DNA from: Lutibacter oricola
GTDB taxonomy: Bacteria > Bacteroidota > Bacteroidia > Flavobacteriales > Flavobacteriaceae
Assembly (NCBI RefSeq): GCF_900106565.1
Contig: NZ_FNNJ01000002.1
Span: forward strand, 248,001 to 312,000
Length of the DNA: 64,000 nt
Reading direction: 5' to 3'
The notes beneath the pieces are model-generated. The model was not told the DNA's origin. It worked only from the letters and a program-made list of their open reading frames with translations, and made no database searches. Below, piece by piece: positions 43,429 through 52,249 of the stretch. Position numbers and translations under genes: made by a program. The stretch's first letter is position 1. Each line of letters begins with the position of its first letter.

Positions 43429-44886
43429 ATGAAAAAATATTACTTTTTACTTCTTTCATGTTGTTTTATGATGGCTCATATACAAGCTCAAAACAACTGT
43501 GAAATAAATTTAGAAAAGGCGAAATTACTTTTAGAAAAAGATTCTCCTTTTAGTGATCAATCAGAGTTAATTTCATTATTAGAGCCTTGTGCGGTTCAGG
43601 GGTATTCCAAATCAGAAAATTATTTAGGTTTAGTATATTTAAATGGGATAGGTACTGAAAAAAACGTAGATAAAGCCTTTACATATATATCAAGTGCAGC
43701 TAATAAAGACTATGCCAATGCGCAATACAATTTAGGTAGACTTTATAAATATGGAATTGGGTGTTCAATAAGTTTTAAAGATGCAGTTAATTGGTTTGAA
43801 ATAGCTTCTCAAAATGGTAACCAAAGGGCTGCATATTCTTTAGGTTACATGTATTTTAAAGGTTATGGTGTACAGCAAGATTACCAAAAAGCTGTCTATT
43901 GGTTTGAGCGTAGTGAGGATGCTATGGCTAAACACTTTTTAGCAATTAGTTATTATTTTGGATATGGAGTTAGTGCTAATGAAAATAAAGCATTAGAGCT
44001 TTTATTAAGTAATCCAACTATTAATAGTGAAACATTTGTTACGTATATTAAAGCGAATCAAAAACAACTAAACGAAGTGGCTGTAGAAGAAGCTCTGGAT
44101 ACAAATATTTCTACAGATTCAACCCATATTGAATCAGAAATAATCACAGATGTTGAAGTAAACGAATATTCTGATTTTTTAACTACTGACACTATTGAAG
44201 GTGAGTGGACTGGTAAATTGATTCAATACGATTGGTCAGGAAATTATATTGTTCGTATTCTACCTGTTTCAATAGATTTTGTTACAAACAATAACAACAT
44301 AGAAATTATAGTGCATGTGAATAATCAAGAACTTAAATCTTCAGCACAATTCCAAGATGGAAATGTTTATGTTGACGATTTAACTTTTACTTTAAAAAAG
44401 CTATATTCTAGTGTTCCAAATGAATTATCTTTAGATTACACACTTTTTACTTTGAACCTTCAAGAAAAGGAATATTTAGGCAATACATATCTCACAGGCA
44501 TGGTTGATACCTTTATAGACTCATGGACAGAGTATGGACAACCAATGAGTGTGGTATTAAAACCTAAAGGTGTTAAAACTGAAATTGATGATGAAATACT
44601 GGAGGCTCTTGCAGTTCAAAAAGACCAGTTTATTAAATTATACCCTGTTCCTTTTAACGAACAATTAACCGTTCAGTATGAATTAGAGACAGTAAGCGAT
44701 GTATACGTTGAGCTAATTAACATAAATGGGACGAACAAAACAGTTATACAACCTATTATTAAGCAACAAGCAGGAGAATATACATATTCTATTAATGTAG
44801 ATAGTTCTTTGCCAGAAGGCTTATATGTTGTGAGACTAAAAGCAGGAAACCAATTGTATACAAGGTTAATTGTCAAAGAATATTAA
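43429..44886 (+). CDS. Secreted Sel1-repeat protein with T9SS C-terminal sorting domain
   Basis: A 485-residue protein. A signal peptide (CCFMMAHIQAQ) is followed by about four Sel1-like repeats at residues 60-190 (LGLVYLNGIGTEKNVDKAFT; LGRLYKYGIGCSISFKDAVN; LGYMYFKGYGVQQDYQKAVY). A middle beta-rich domain follows (GEWTGKLIQYDWSGNYIVRI). The last 80 residues are a type A T9SS sorting domain (LYPVPFNEQLTVQYELETVS; LPEGLYVVRLKAGNQLYTRL). It would be exported across the outer membrane and its tail removed or anchored. Sel1 repeats are protein-binding. The tail DNA at 44649-44692 is repeated at 47281-47324 as an orphan. Confidence 0.85.
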   Translation: MKKYYFLLLSCCFMMAHIQAQNNCEINLEKAKLLLEKDSPFSDQSELISLLEPCAVQGYSKSENYLGLVYLNGIGTEKNVDKAFTYISSAANKDYANAQYNLGRLYKYGIGCSISFKDAVNWFEIASQNGNQRAAYSLGYMYFKGYGVQQDYQKAVYWFERSEDAMAKHFLAISYYFGYGVSANENKALELLLSNPTINSETFVTYIKANQKQLNEVAVEEALDTNISTDSTHIESEIITDVEVNEYSDFLTTDTIEGEWTGKLIQYDWSGNYIVRILPVSIDFVTNNNNIEIIVHVNNQELKSSAQFQDGNVYVDDLTFTLKKLYSSVPNELSLDYTLFTLNLQEKEYLGNTYLTGMVDTFIDSWTEYGQPMSVVLKPKGVKTEIDDEILEALAVQKDQFIKLYPVPFNEQLTVQYELETVSDVYVELININGTNKTVIQPIIKQQAGEYTYSINVDSSLPEGLYVVRLKAGNQLYTRLIVKEY

Positions 44887-44910
44887 ACAATCAAGACTGA
44901 CATCAATATT

Positions 44911-46488
44911 ATGAAAAGAAATACAGTTTTAATATTATTTAGTTTTGGATTATTTATATCTTTAGGGGTCAATACTGTTTTTGGGCAGGGTTATACTGAA
45001 TGGGATGAAGGATACAGTTATGCATATGATTTAAATCAAGACGGTTTATATGATGAGTTTGAGCAACAATTTGCTGATAATAATGATCTAGATGAGGTTG
45101 TAGTAGTAGGAAATGTTGATAGTAACAACCCATGTGATCCAACTAGTGGGTCATGGGATGAGTGTGCTTGTTATGGAATAGGTTGTTCTGAAGATCCAAA
45201 TCCAAATCCAGATCCAAATCCAGATCCAGATCCATCATCTCTATGTCCATTATGCGGTGCTGACTGTGGGGGAACTTGTAATAATCCCGACCCTGACCCT
45301 GAACCTGACCCTGAACCTGACCCTGAACCTGACCCTGAACCTGAAGAAACGAATAATTTAATATATTTGGATGGATATCAAGAAAAGATACAAATTAATA
45401 TTCAGGCAACTACTCCATATTCTTCAGTTAACTTACAATTATATACTCGATCAGAAGTTTTAACATTAAGTACTATAATAGCTCCGCTAAAAGCAATTAT
45501 TATTAATACCCCTTCTGAAATTATTACACCTATTCTAGCAACATATAATGCTACACTAAATGATATAAGCAAAGAATTAACTTTTGAAGAAGTTTTTGCA
45601 GCAATGGAAGCGGCAACGCAAGATGCAAATAACCAAATGCCTGATAAAATAAAAGCATTTGATGTTTGGTTGTCTCAGGAAATAATCCAAAATATTATAG
45701 CAACCTACCCTAATGTTCGTTTTGAAGATTGTGATGGTGATTGTTATTGTGATAATACTTGCCCAAATGAAATGGAAATAGCAAAAAAAATATTTGAAGA
45801 TAATTCTAAATTGACGGGAAAACAAATTAAACAAGTAAGAGAAGATTATATTGAAAAAGTATCTAATGAAAACTTGAAAAAAGAATTATACTTGAAGTTA
45901 CAAAGTAAGGTTAAATATCATAATCAGAGAGATAATAGTAATAAGTCAAAAGATGTTATGTGTAATGTTACTTGTCTTGCTAAAATAATGGAGTTATTGG
46001 GTGTTTCGAATCCAAGCTCAACTAAACAATTTGAAGATAAATTAGAAGACATTCGTGTAGATAAAAAGTTTAAACAGCGTACTAGAGCAGATGTAAGAAT
46101 TAAAATAGCAAATGAAATCAATTCTAATGTGAAACAAAAAATGATTTATTCATCATCTTATAGTATGACAAAGGAGAGTTTAACTTCAACTTTAAATAAT
46201 GAGTTAGAAAAAGGATATGGAATTATGATGTCTATGGGAGGGCATTTGGTAAGAGTTCAAGCTGTTACTAATTCTGGTATTATTGTTGATGATCCATATG
46301 GGACATTAGAAAAGAGTAGTGATTTAACAGATAGAGATAGTAAAGGTCGTAATGTATATTCCTCTTCTACAGCTAACACTAGAGATGATACTGATACAGG
46401 GAAAAGAGGGGAAGACAATCTTTGGAAATGGGATGATGTTGAAGATGTTAAAATTAAATATATGGAAGTTTATTGGAAAAACAATTAA
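44911..46488 (+). CDS. Secreted C39-like cysteine peptidase on Asp-Pro repeat linkers
   Basis: A 525-residue protein with a signal peptide (FGLFISLGVNTVFGQ). Residues 70-150 are Cys-rich and hold two low-complexity linkers: (N/D-P) repeats at 45198-45237 and a Asp-Pro-Glu-Pro repeat at 45289-45348. The C-terminal third is a papain-like C39 peptidase: Cys351 in DVMCNVTCLAKIMELLG, His445 in SMGGHLVRVQAV, Asp460/461 in IVDDPYG. No T9SS tail is present. The repeat linker before a C-terminal enzyme domain is typical of exported toxins. The next gene starts 10 bases later. Confidence 0.72.
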   Translation: MKRNTVLILFSFGLFISLGVNTVFGQGYTEWDEGYSYAYDLNQDGLYDEFEQQFADNNDLDEVVVVGNVDSNNPCDPTSGSWDECACYGIGCSEDPNPNPDPNPDPDPSSLCPLCGADCGGTCNNPDPDPEPDPEPDPEPDPEPEETNNLIYLDGYQEKIQINIQATTPYSSVNLQLYTRSEVLTLSTIIAPLKAIIINTPSEIITPILATYNATLNDISKELTFEEVFAAMEAATQDANNQMPDKIKAFDVWLSQEIIQNIIATYPNVRFEDCDGDCYCDNTCPNEMEIAKKIFEDNSKLTGKQIKQVREDYIEKVSNENLKKELYLKLQSKVKYHNQRDNSNKSKDVMCNVTCLAKIMELLGVSNPSSTKQFEDKLEDIRVDKKFKQRTRADVRIKIANEINSNVKQKMIYSSSYSMTKESLTSTLNNELEKGYGIMMSMGGHLVRVQAVTNSGIIVDDPYGTLEKSSDLTDRDSKGRNVYSSSTANTRDDTDTGKRGEDNLWKWDDVEDVKIKYMEVYWKNN

Positions 46489-46497
46489 AAAAATATA

Positions 46498-47196
46498 ATG
46501 AAACAATATTTTATTAAAATTATAACGCTATTGAGTATATTTGGATTTACTCAAAACACACCACCACCAAATAATGAGTTATTAGACTTTATAAAAGATA
46601 TTCCTATAACAGAATTAGGAGAAAGTTTAGATGAATTATTATTTTCTAACAGTAATAGGATTGAGACTGTTGACAAATATAATAGTATGATTCTGAATTT
46701 AACAATGAGTGAAAGTGATACAGATAATGGTTCCTATTATTGGAATTATGAAGGAGAGAAATATGATGATGGGGTAAAAGGGAGGGAAAGTGTAAATAGT
46801 CAAGGAGCTCCAGTTTTTTTCTATGTAAACACAAGAGTAAATATTAGTTCTAACTATATTACACTATTTGTGACTAATAGCAATGACCCTTTCTATGCTT
46901 TTGGGAATTTAATTAATTATGATTTAGAAGGTAATATGTTATCTGGAATAGAGTTATATGCTATGGAAAGTAACGAACCTTCATTTAATTATAGTTCAAT
47001 AGAGAAAAAGAATTATCGTATCTATACTAAGGCAAGAATAAACAATGATGGTAGTGTTAGTACACTAACACTTGCAGATTTTATCGTAAAAAAGAAATAT
47101 ATTTTAGATAATACTGGACATTTTAAAGTCGTCAAAGAGAAAGTAGAAGATTTTCCGGATAATTATAACGACGAAGAAATTCCTTTTTTAAATTAA
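46498..47196 (+). CDS. Exported protein of unknown function, possible partner of the C39-like protein
   Basis: A 232-residue protein with a short signal peptide (ITLLSIFGFTQ). It is beta-rich and acidic (YNSMILNLTMSESDTDNGSY; NYITLFVTNSNDPFYAFGNL). No domain recognised. It starts 10 bases after the C39-like gene, the arrangement of a toxin followed by its immunity protein; a periplasmic inhibitor is one reading, not shown. Confidence 0.5.
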   Translation: MKQYFIKIITLLSIFGFTQNTPPPNNELLDFIKDIPITELGESLDELLFSNSNRIETVDKYNSMILNLTMSESDTDNGSYYWNYEGEKYDDGVKGRESVNSQGAPVFFYVNTRVNISSNYITLFVTNSNDPFYAFGNLINYDLEGNMLSGIELYAMESNEPSFNYSSIEKKNYRIYTKARINNDGSVSTLTLADFIVKKKYILDNTGHFKVVKEKVEDFPDNYNDEEIPFLN

Positions 47197-47278
47197 AATT
47201 ATTACTCCGTTTTACCTTCTGTGTAAAATGGTAAATAGGTAGTGAGAATTAATAATAAATACCAAATTTTTATTTGAT

Positions 47279-47500
47279 ACTCCTTTTAACGAACAATTAA
47301 CCGTTCAGTATGAATTAGAGACAGAAGGAGATGTCTATGTAGAATTGATTCATTATAATGGTTATACTTCATTAGAAGTATCCCCAAGAAAGAGACAACA
47401 AGCAGTGACATATACTCATACAGTGACAACTCAATTACTAGAAGGAATTTATATAGCTAGAGTTATTGTAGGCAGTCAAGTAGATACAGATATGTTATAA
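47279..47500 (+). pseudogene. Orphan T9SS C-terminal sorting domain
   Basis: The frame TPFNEQLTVQYELETEGDVY then TQLLEGIYIARVIVGSQVDT, ending with TAA at 47498-47500, is a T9SS tail without a protein in front: the frame is closed by a TGA at 47243-47245 and has no start codon. Bases 47281-47324 are identical over 44 bp to 44649-44692 in the Sel1-repeat gene, then the two copies diverge. This looks like the end of a lost exported gene, or a silent tail. Confidence 0.8.
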
Positions 47501-47521
47501 GAGAAAAATAAATTATTGGTT

Positions 47522-49219
47522 ATGAAAAAGATAATAAGTATTTTTTTAAAGTTAAAAGTCTTTACAGGGTGTTTGCTTCTTTTTATTGGAAGTCATAGTG
47601 TACATGCTCAAGATTATGATGAATTTTGGGACGAATTAAATGATAATTGGGATAATTTTGAAGATGGTGATTGTTTTGGTGATTGTGATGGCTCAAATGA
47701 TTGGGATTTTGATGGTGATGGCTCAAATGATTGGGATGATACTGGTAATTATTCAGGTACTGATTCTGACTTTTATGATGATGTAAGTTATTTAGAAACT
47801 TTAGGTGTTCCTCCATGGGAAGGAGGCGGTATTTTCAGCCAAGTTTTTACTAGTGAAAGTGGTTTACAAGCGGTTCTTGTTTTTACTTCAGATGGAAATC
47901 ATTTAAGTACTACTATTTTTAATAGTTCAACGGGTACAAGTGGAGAAGATCCTTATGATCCAAATAATACAGAACCTGATCCAACTGATGAAGACCCTTG
48001 TGTAATTGATCCTATAAATTGTGGAGAAGACCCTTATGACCCTAATAATACGGAACCTGACCCAACCGATGAAGACTATTGTGCAACTAACTACGACCCT
48101 TGTATTTGTGATGGAGATTGTGGAGATGATTATGATGATTCAGATACAACATGTCCCCCTCCAAATTGTGATCCAGATACACAAAAAGTAGATGCAACAG
48201 GGTGCGGGTGTGAAAACTTACCAGACAAGAATTGGTTTAAAGATAAGGATGGAGATGGTTATAATGAAATAGGTACAGAACCAATGGAACAGCCTAATAG
48301 CCCAGGTGACGGATGGGTAGAAGGTGTTTCTAAAGGCGAAGATTGTGATGATAATGAAGCAAGTAAATGGAAGATTTATAATGGAACTTTTTCTCAGGAT
48401 ATAACTTCCATAGGTATAGGTGGACCTGTTACACCAATTACTCCTTCTACTGGTGATGATTTTGCTTTTGGCGGTGGTAATTCTGGCTTGCCAGCTATAC
48501 CTCCTTCCAAAGATAATTTAATTGCATTTACACAAGCTAAGTCTTCAGAACGTAAAATTTCAAATTATAATCCATATTTTGGATCAAAAACTAGTCCTGT
48601 AAAAGAAAATCTTTTAGAGAAAAGTGAAGAAGAACTATTTCGTTATTTTGAAGAAGCTTTAGAATTATTAACTACAGGTTCCCAAGCTAATGAAGCTTTA
48701 AATTTGTTATTAATTCATTTTAAAGAAAATGATGGTGGTCCCTATCTTAATGTAACATTATCAAGCATTTTAGATTTCGGTGATGGAGATGCTATTGGTG
48801 GTAGGAGTATTGGACAATTCATGAATTCTTTAAAGTTAAGGCTTTGTGATAAGTTAAAAGTATTAAAAGGTCAGTGTGTTGGTGAAATAAATATTGACTT
48901 AACAGATTTAAAATACCCAAATTTTCCTTTATCAGATCCTAATTTAATTGCTCAATTGGGAGGTATTCAAGGAGTTTCTGCTTACGTGGATGGAGAAGGC
49001 AATATATCCGCACTATTACACGATACTTTTGGTGTTAGTGAAGAGGATGCTGTTAAAAGAGATAGAATGTTTATGAATATAGAAACAGGGGGAGCTATCG
49101 GAACTAAAGCGATGAGGATTTTGCAAACTCATTATGGAAAAAAACCATTTGTTCATTCAGTGAAAATAGACCCAATTAGTATGGGAGAATCAGGATTTAA
49201 CTTAATTGATTGTAATTAA
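47522..49219 (+). CDS. Secreted Asp/Cys-rich modular protein with unknown C-terminal domain
   Basis: A 565-residue protein from the ATG at 47522. After a signal peptide (GCLLLFIGSHSVHAQ) come Asp-rich repeats (GSNDWDFDGDGSNDWD) and two copies of GEDPYDPNNTEPDPTDED (DNA 47944-47999 and 48025-48078). A Cys-rich module follows (CICDGDCGDD; CPPPNCDP), then a calcium-type repeat (NWFKDKDGDGYNE … KGEDCDDNEASKW). The C-terminal 240 residues (from about 48490) are a separate alpha/beta domain with DLTDLKYPNFPLSD and ALLHDTFGVSEEDAV, which I do not recognise. Layout resembles exported modular toxins. Confidence 0.6.
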   Translation: MKKIISIFLKLKVFTGCLLLFIGSHSVHAQDYDEFWDELNDNWDNFEDGDCFGDCDGSNDWDFDGDGSNDWDDTGNYSGTDSDFYDDVSYLETLGVPPWEGGGIFSQVFTSESGLQAVLVFTSDGNHLSTTIFNSSTGTSGEDPYDPNNTEPDPTDEDPCVIDPINCGEDPYDPNNTEPDPTDEDYCATNYDPCICDGDCGDDYDDSDTTCPPPNCDPDTQKVDATGCGCENLPDKNWFKDKDGDGYNEIGTEPMEQPNSPGDGWVEGVSKGEDCDDNEASKWKIYNGTFSQDITSIGIGGPVTPITPSTGDDFAFGGGNSGLPAIPPSKDNLIAFTQAKSSERKISNYNPYFGSKTSPVKENLLEKSEEELFRYFEEALELLTTGSQANEALNLLLIHFKENDGGPYLNVTLSSILDFGDGDAIGGRSIGQFMNSLKLRLCDKLKVLKGQCVGEINIDLTDLKYPNFPLSDPNLIAQLGGIQGVSAYVDGEGNISALLHDTFGVSEEDAVKRDRMFMNIETGGAIGTKAMRILQTHYGKKPFVHSVKIDPISMGESGFNLIDCN

Positions 49220-49224
49220 ATATT

Positions 49225-50022
49225 ATGAAAAATACACTAATTATTATATCGTTGTTGTTTTTATTAAAAACATATGGTCAAAATGAAATGTTTTATGAAG
49301 ATATAGGTAACAGCTTAATGTTCTATTCTCAAATAAATAAAGATCCAGTTATTATTTCTCACGGTCAAATATTGAATGAACAAACTTTACCTAATTATTC
49401 AAAAGGGCTGCAATTTATGCAAGCTCCAGGTTTATTTAGTTCTGTGAATGAATTGTATAACTATCTAACTAATAACAATGACTTTTTCTTTCAAAATTTT
49501 TCTGAACCGGCATCTTATTATAATAAAAATAATTCACATAGTGCTCAACGAAATCAATATTATACTGATGGAGTAACCGTTTATAATAAATCTTTAAGTA
49601 TTTCAAATGACAATGATGCTAGGGATGATACTCTTTATGAACTAATAAGTGATGTAAGATATCAAGTTGTTTTTCAAGAAACTTATATTAAAGATAATAA
49701 TTATGAATTTTTAATTTTAAGCACTTTAAACGTGTTACAAAGTGATATAAATTTAAATATACAAAGTGAGATAGATAGTGTTTCAAATATTTTTTTAAAA
49801 TTATCTACTCCATCTGAAATTGAAGAATTTGGAAAGAACCTTGAATTATATTGTTTAATAAAAGAAAATGATATTTGGAAAGCGTGTTCTATTGAAGCTC
49901 ATTTAAAATACTTAGAAGACAATGGTTATATGGAAATTGTTACAAATAAAATTAATTCAAATAATTTTTATGATGTACTTTCAACTGTAAACAATGGTAT
50001 CAGAGTTTATACAGAAAACTAA
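49225..50022 (+). CDS. Exported protein of unknown function, possible partner of the Asp/Cys-rich protein
   Basis: A 265-residue protein with a signal peptide (IISLLFLLKTYGQ) starting 5 bases after the preceding stop. Alpha/beta, acidic, with no recognised motif (YNYLTNNNDFFFQNFSEPAS; YEFLILSTLNVLQSDINLNI). The close spacing again fits a paired gene such as an immunity protein, though this is inference. Confidence 0.5.
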   Translation: MKNTLIIISLLFLLKTYGQNEMFYEDIGNSLMFYSQINKDPVIISHGQILNEQTLPNYSKGLQFMQAPGLFSSVNELYNYLTNNNDFFFQNFSEPASYYNKNNSHSAQRNQYYTDGVTVYNKSLSISNDNDARDDTLYELISDVRYQVVFQETYIKDNNYEFLILSTLNVLQSDINLNIQSEIDSVSNIFLKLSTPSEIEEFGKNLELYCLIKENDIWKACSIEAHLKYLEDNGYMEIVTNKINSNNFYDVLSTVNNGIRVYTEN

Positions 50023-50062
50023 TTTAATTGTTATTTAGTCTCCATAAGTTTTATTAATAGAA

Positions 50063-50539
50063 ATGATAAAGTATATAATAATATTCATTGTTTTACAATT
50101 AATCATACTAATACCATCTTTTTTCTGGTACAAAAAAATAATTAAAAAATTTCATATAAAGAAAATTAATTTATCATCTATTTTGTTGACATTAATAATG
50201 CCAATTATTTATACATTTATTTTTGCAATTATTTGTTACACAATAATTAATCCTATAATTAGGTCTAAAAAATTCGAAAAAAAAGAATGGATTGAAAATA
50301 TTAATTCAAGGTATAGAATGGTAAATGATCTAAAGAATAATGATTTGTTAATTGGGAAAACAAAAAATGAAGTCCTTGAAATCTTAGGGAAAGATTTTAA
50401 TGAAAATTGTTGGATAAAAGATACTTGGTGTTTTACTGCTTATGATCCAGATAACTATGCTCCACTTGATCATTATGAATTTATAATTTTCTTTGACGAG
50501 AATGGAGTTGTCAAAAAAGTTGTACATCAGTTAGTTTAA
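50063..50539 (+). CDS. Membrane protein with SmpA/BamE-like domain
   Basis: A 158-residue protein with two N-terminal membrane helices (IIFIVLQLIILIPSFFWY; LIMPIIYTFIFAIICYTIIN). The soluble C-terminal part has the SmpA/BamE-like pattern LIGKTKNEVLEILGKDF … YEFIIFFDENGVVKKV. Such domains occur in outer-membrane assembly factors and in small inhibitor proteins. It closes the exported-protein run; its role there is not known. Confidence 0.6.
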   Translation: MIKYIIIFIVLQLIILIPSFFWYKKIIKKFHIKKINLSSILLTLIMPIIYTFIFAIICYTIINPIIRSKKFEKKEWIENINSRYRMVNDLKNNDLLIGKTKNEVLEILGKDFNENCWIKDTWCFTAYDPDNYAPLDHYEFIIFFDENGVVKKVVHQLV

Positions 50540-50869
50540 AAACTGCTCCCCCGCTCCGTGTCATGGATATACCCCATATACAAACAAGAAGAAAGGCTCC
50601 CTCTCACGGACGAAAAAGTAAAGAGTGAGTAAAATTTAGTAAGTAATAATTATCGAGAGCTATTGAAAACATTGGTGGTTTAGGAAATTAAGAGTTTCTA
50701 AATCAAAGCTTTCGAAAATTCGAAAAGACCCTATGAGAAAATGAAATAGTTCTCATAGGGTCTTTAAAAGAAAAAAAGAATTTATTTTGATAAAAAAATA
50801 AATCCAAGCTCTTTGAAATAATTGATTTGTATTAGGAAAAGTGGTTTTTAATTCCTTATTAAGAAGTGA
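50540..50869. other. Gene-free stretch at the left side of the second insertion sequence
   Basis: Contains a locally GC-rich patch (50545-50610) without an ORF, a TTTCGAAAATTCGAA motif (50710-50724) and a strong hairpin (50724-50766). The patch may be a remnant of inactivated coding DNA. No promoter was recognised. Confidence 0.5.
50724..50766. terminator. Terminator after transposase copy 2
   Basis: AAAGACCCTATGAGAA and TTCTCATAGGGTCTTT form a 16-bp perfect stem with an 11-base loop, 100 bases past the transposase stop and touching the end motif. Confidence 0.8.
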
Positions 50870-52156
50870 TTAACAATTTTTGACACAAGAAGTCTTGCGA
50901 TTGTCATTGATACGGTTTTGAAAGGCATTTTTAAGTTTAGGTTTAACGTTCTTTAAACTTTTATTGTTATGAATTTCACAAGGTGTGTAAATTTTATGTA
51001 TATAATGAGGTCTTACATTGTTATAATCGTACACATAAAAGTCCACTTCCCTCTTAATGGTTGAAGATAAGATAGGTCTATCTTGAAAATATTTGTTTTT
51101 TAGAATTCGATAGGTTCCTTCAATCACAGAGTTAGAAAAAGTAACATCTTTTAAAGCAACTTTTTTATGAATTGATACTTGAGAATTATTAATAAACTGG
51201 TTAATAGTATGATTGTTGTTTTCAGAACCACCATCCACAATAAGTTCAACAGTAGGTTTTTCTAGACAATCATCAAATTCATTGTTGATTGCACGTTTTA
51301 AACTAGCTAACCTAATACTAGCAGAAAGCTTTTTAGAAACATCATAGGCTAGTATTTTACGAGAAAAGTGATCTACTATAGTGTAAATATAATATTGAAT
51401 GTTATCAAGGGTTTTGTAATAAGTAACATCCATATGCCAAGTCTCATTAACAGTAGAAGCTTCAATAGAGATACGTTTACGCTTTTTCTTGTAAGCTTTT
51501 CTTGCAGAAGTATACCCAAGCCTTTTAGCATAACGATACCAAGTAGAAAGTGCCATAGAAGTTTTATCTTGTTTAAAAGCCAAACCCCATATAGAAGCTA
51601 CTGACCAATGATAGAAGCGTTTATTAGTCATAAAAGACTGAAGCATATCAATTTCATTACGAGAGATTTGCTGAGGCACGCGTTTAAAACAAAGATTTAG
51701 AAGTGAGAATTCACAGAAGTAGTCTTGATAACGTTTCCAAGTGAGATAGGAGTGAGGTGTAATTTTTAAGAACTTACAAATCCAGTTACGTTCAGAAACA
51801 GAATTACAAGTAGTATCAATAAGATCAACTATAGCATTTCTGTTAGTACGAATGATGGATTTAAAATCCTTTTCACCGATAAACCCTAGAATAGTCAGAT
51901 ATACTTTACAGAAAGTAACAAACATCTTTTTTAATTGTTGAACTTTAGCATCATAGATAATCTGCAGATCATCGATATTATGATTGATAGAAGAAGCGAA
52001 TTCACTACCAACAAACTTGTCAGGGTTATCACTTTTCCAATAGTGAGCAGTAGAAGGTTTGATTGATTTAAGAAAGTCGTTAGGGAGTAAATGATTTTCA
52101 ATACTAAGAGCATAGCAAATTTTCACAGAGGAGTGATACGATTTATACTTTTTCAT
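50870..52156 (-). CDS. DDE (rve-type) transposase, copy 2
   Basis: A 428-residue integrase-core transposase. Helical N-terminus with HTH-like segments, then catalytic Asp in NETWHMDVTYYKTLDN, Asp in ELIVDGGSENNNHTIN and Glu in FSNSVIEGTYRILKNKYF, and the ending VYDYNNVRPHYIHKIYTPCE. It is a diverged relative of the 35768-37057 protein. It has an excellent promoter and a strong terminator. It lies within 200 bases of the right end of the large element. Confidence 0.9.
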   Translation of the reverse strand: MKKYKSYHSSVKICYALSIENHLLPNDFLKSIKPSTAHYWKSDNPDKFVGSEFASSINHNIDDLQIIYDAKVQQLKKMFVTFCKVYLTILGFIGEKDFKSIIRTNRNAIVDLIDTTCNSVSERNWICKFLKITPHSYLTWKRYQDYFCEFSLLNLCFKRVPQQISRNEIDMLQSFMTNKRFYHWSVASIWGLAFKQDKTSMALSTWYRYAKRLGYTSARKAYKKKRKRISIEASTVNETWHMDVTYYKTLDNIQYYIYTIVDHFSRKILAYDVSKKLSASIRLASLKRAINNEFDDCLEKPTVELIVDGGSENNNHTINQFINNSQVSIHKKVALKDVTFSNSVIEGTYRILKNKYFQDRPILSSTIKREVDFYVYDYNNVRPHYIHKIYTPCEIHNNKSLKNVKPKLKNAFQNRINDNRKTSCVKNC

Positions 52157-52163
52157 ATAGAAT

Positions 52164-52194
52164 CAAAATTACTGAAAAAGCAAAACAATACAAA
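52164..52194 (-). promoter_or_regulatory. Consensus promoter of transposase copy 2
   Basis: On the minus strand TTTG (52194-52191), exactly 19 bases, then TAATTTTG (52171-52164): the full Bacteroidota consensus, 8 bases before the ATG. Confidence 0.75.
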
Positions 52195-52249
52195 TTGATT
52201 ATAAGAAATGAGTTTTCGAAAATTCGAAGAAACTACCAAAAAACATACT

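Larger units (their letters stand above)
50710..52228 (-). mobile_element. Insertion sequence bracketed by 15-bp direct repeats
   Basis: TTTCGAAAATTCGAA occurs at 50710-50724 and at 52214-52228, in the same orientation, bracketing one transposase gene and its terminator (1,519 bp). The motif is itself nearly palindromic. The core of the same motif follows the other transposase at 37106-37117. These are candidate ends; true terminal repeats of the family were not identified. Confidence 0.5.

Noticed and set aside
47522..49219. Assignment of the C-terminal domain (HDTFG motif) to DUF3289
   Set aside because: The similarity is one short motif only; I could not support a family call from the sequence.
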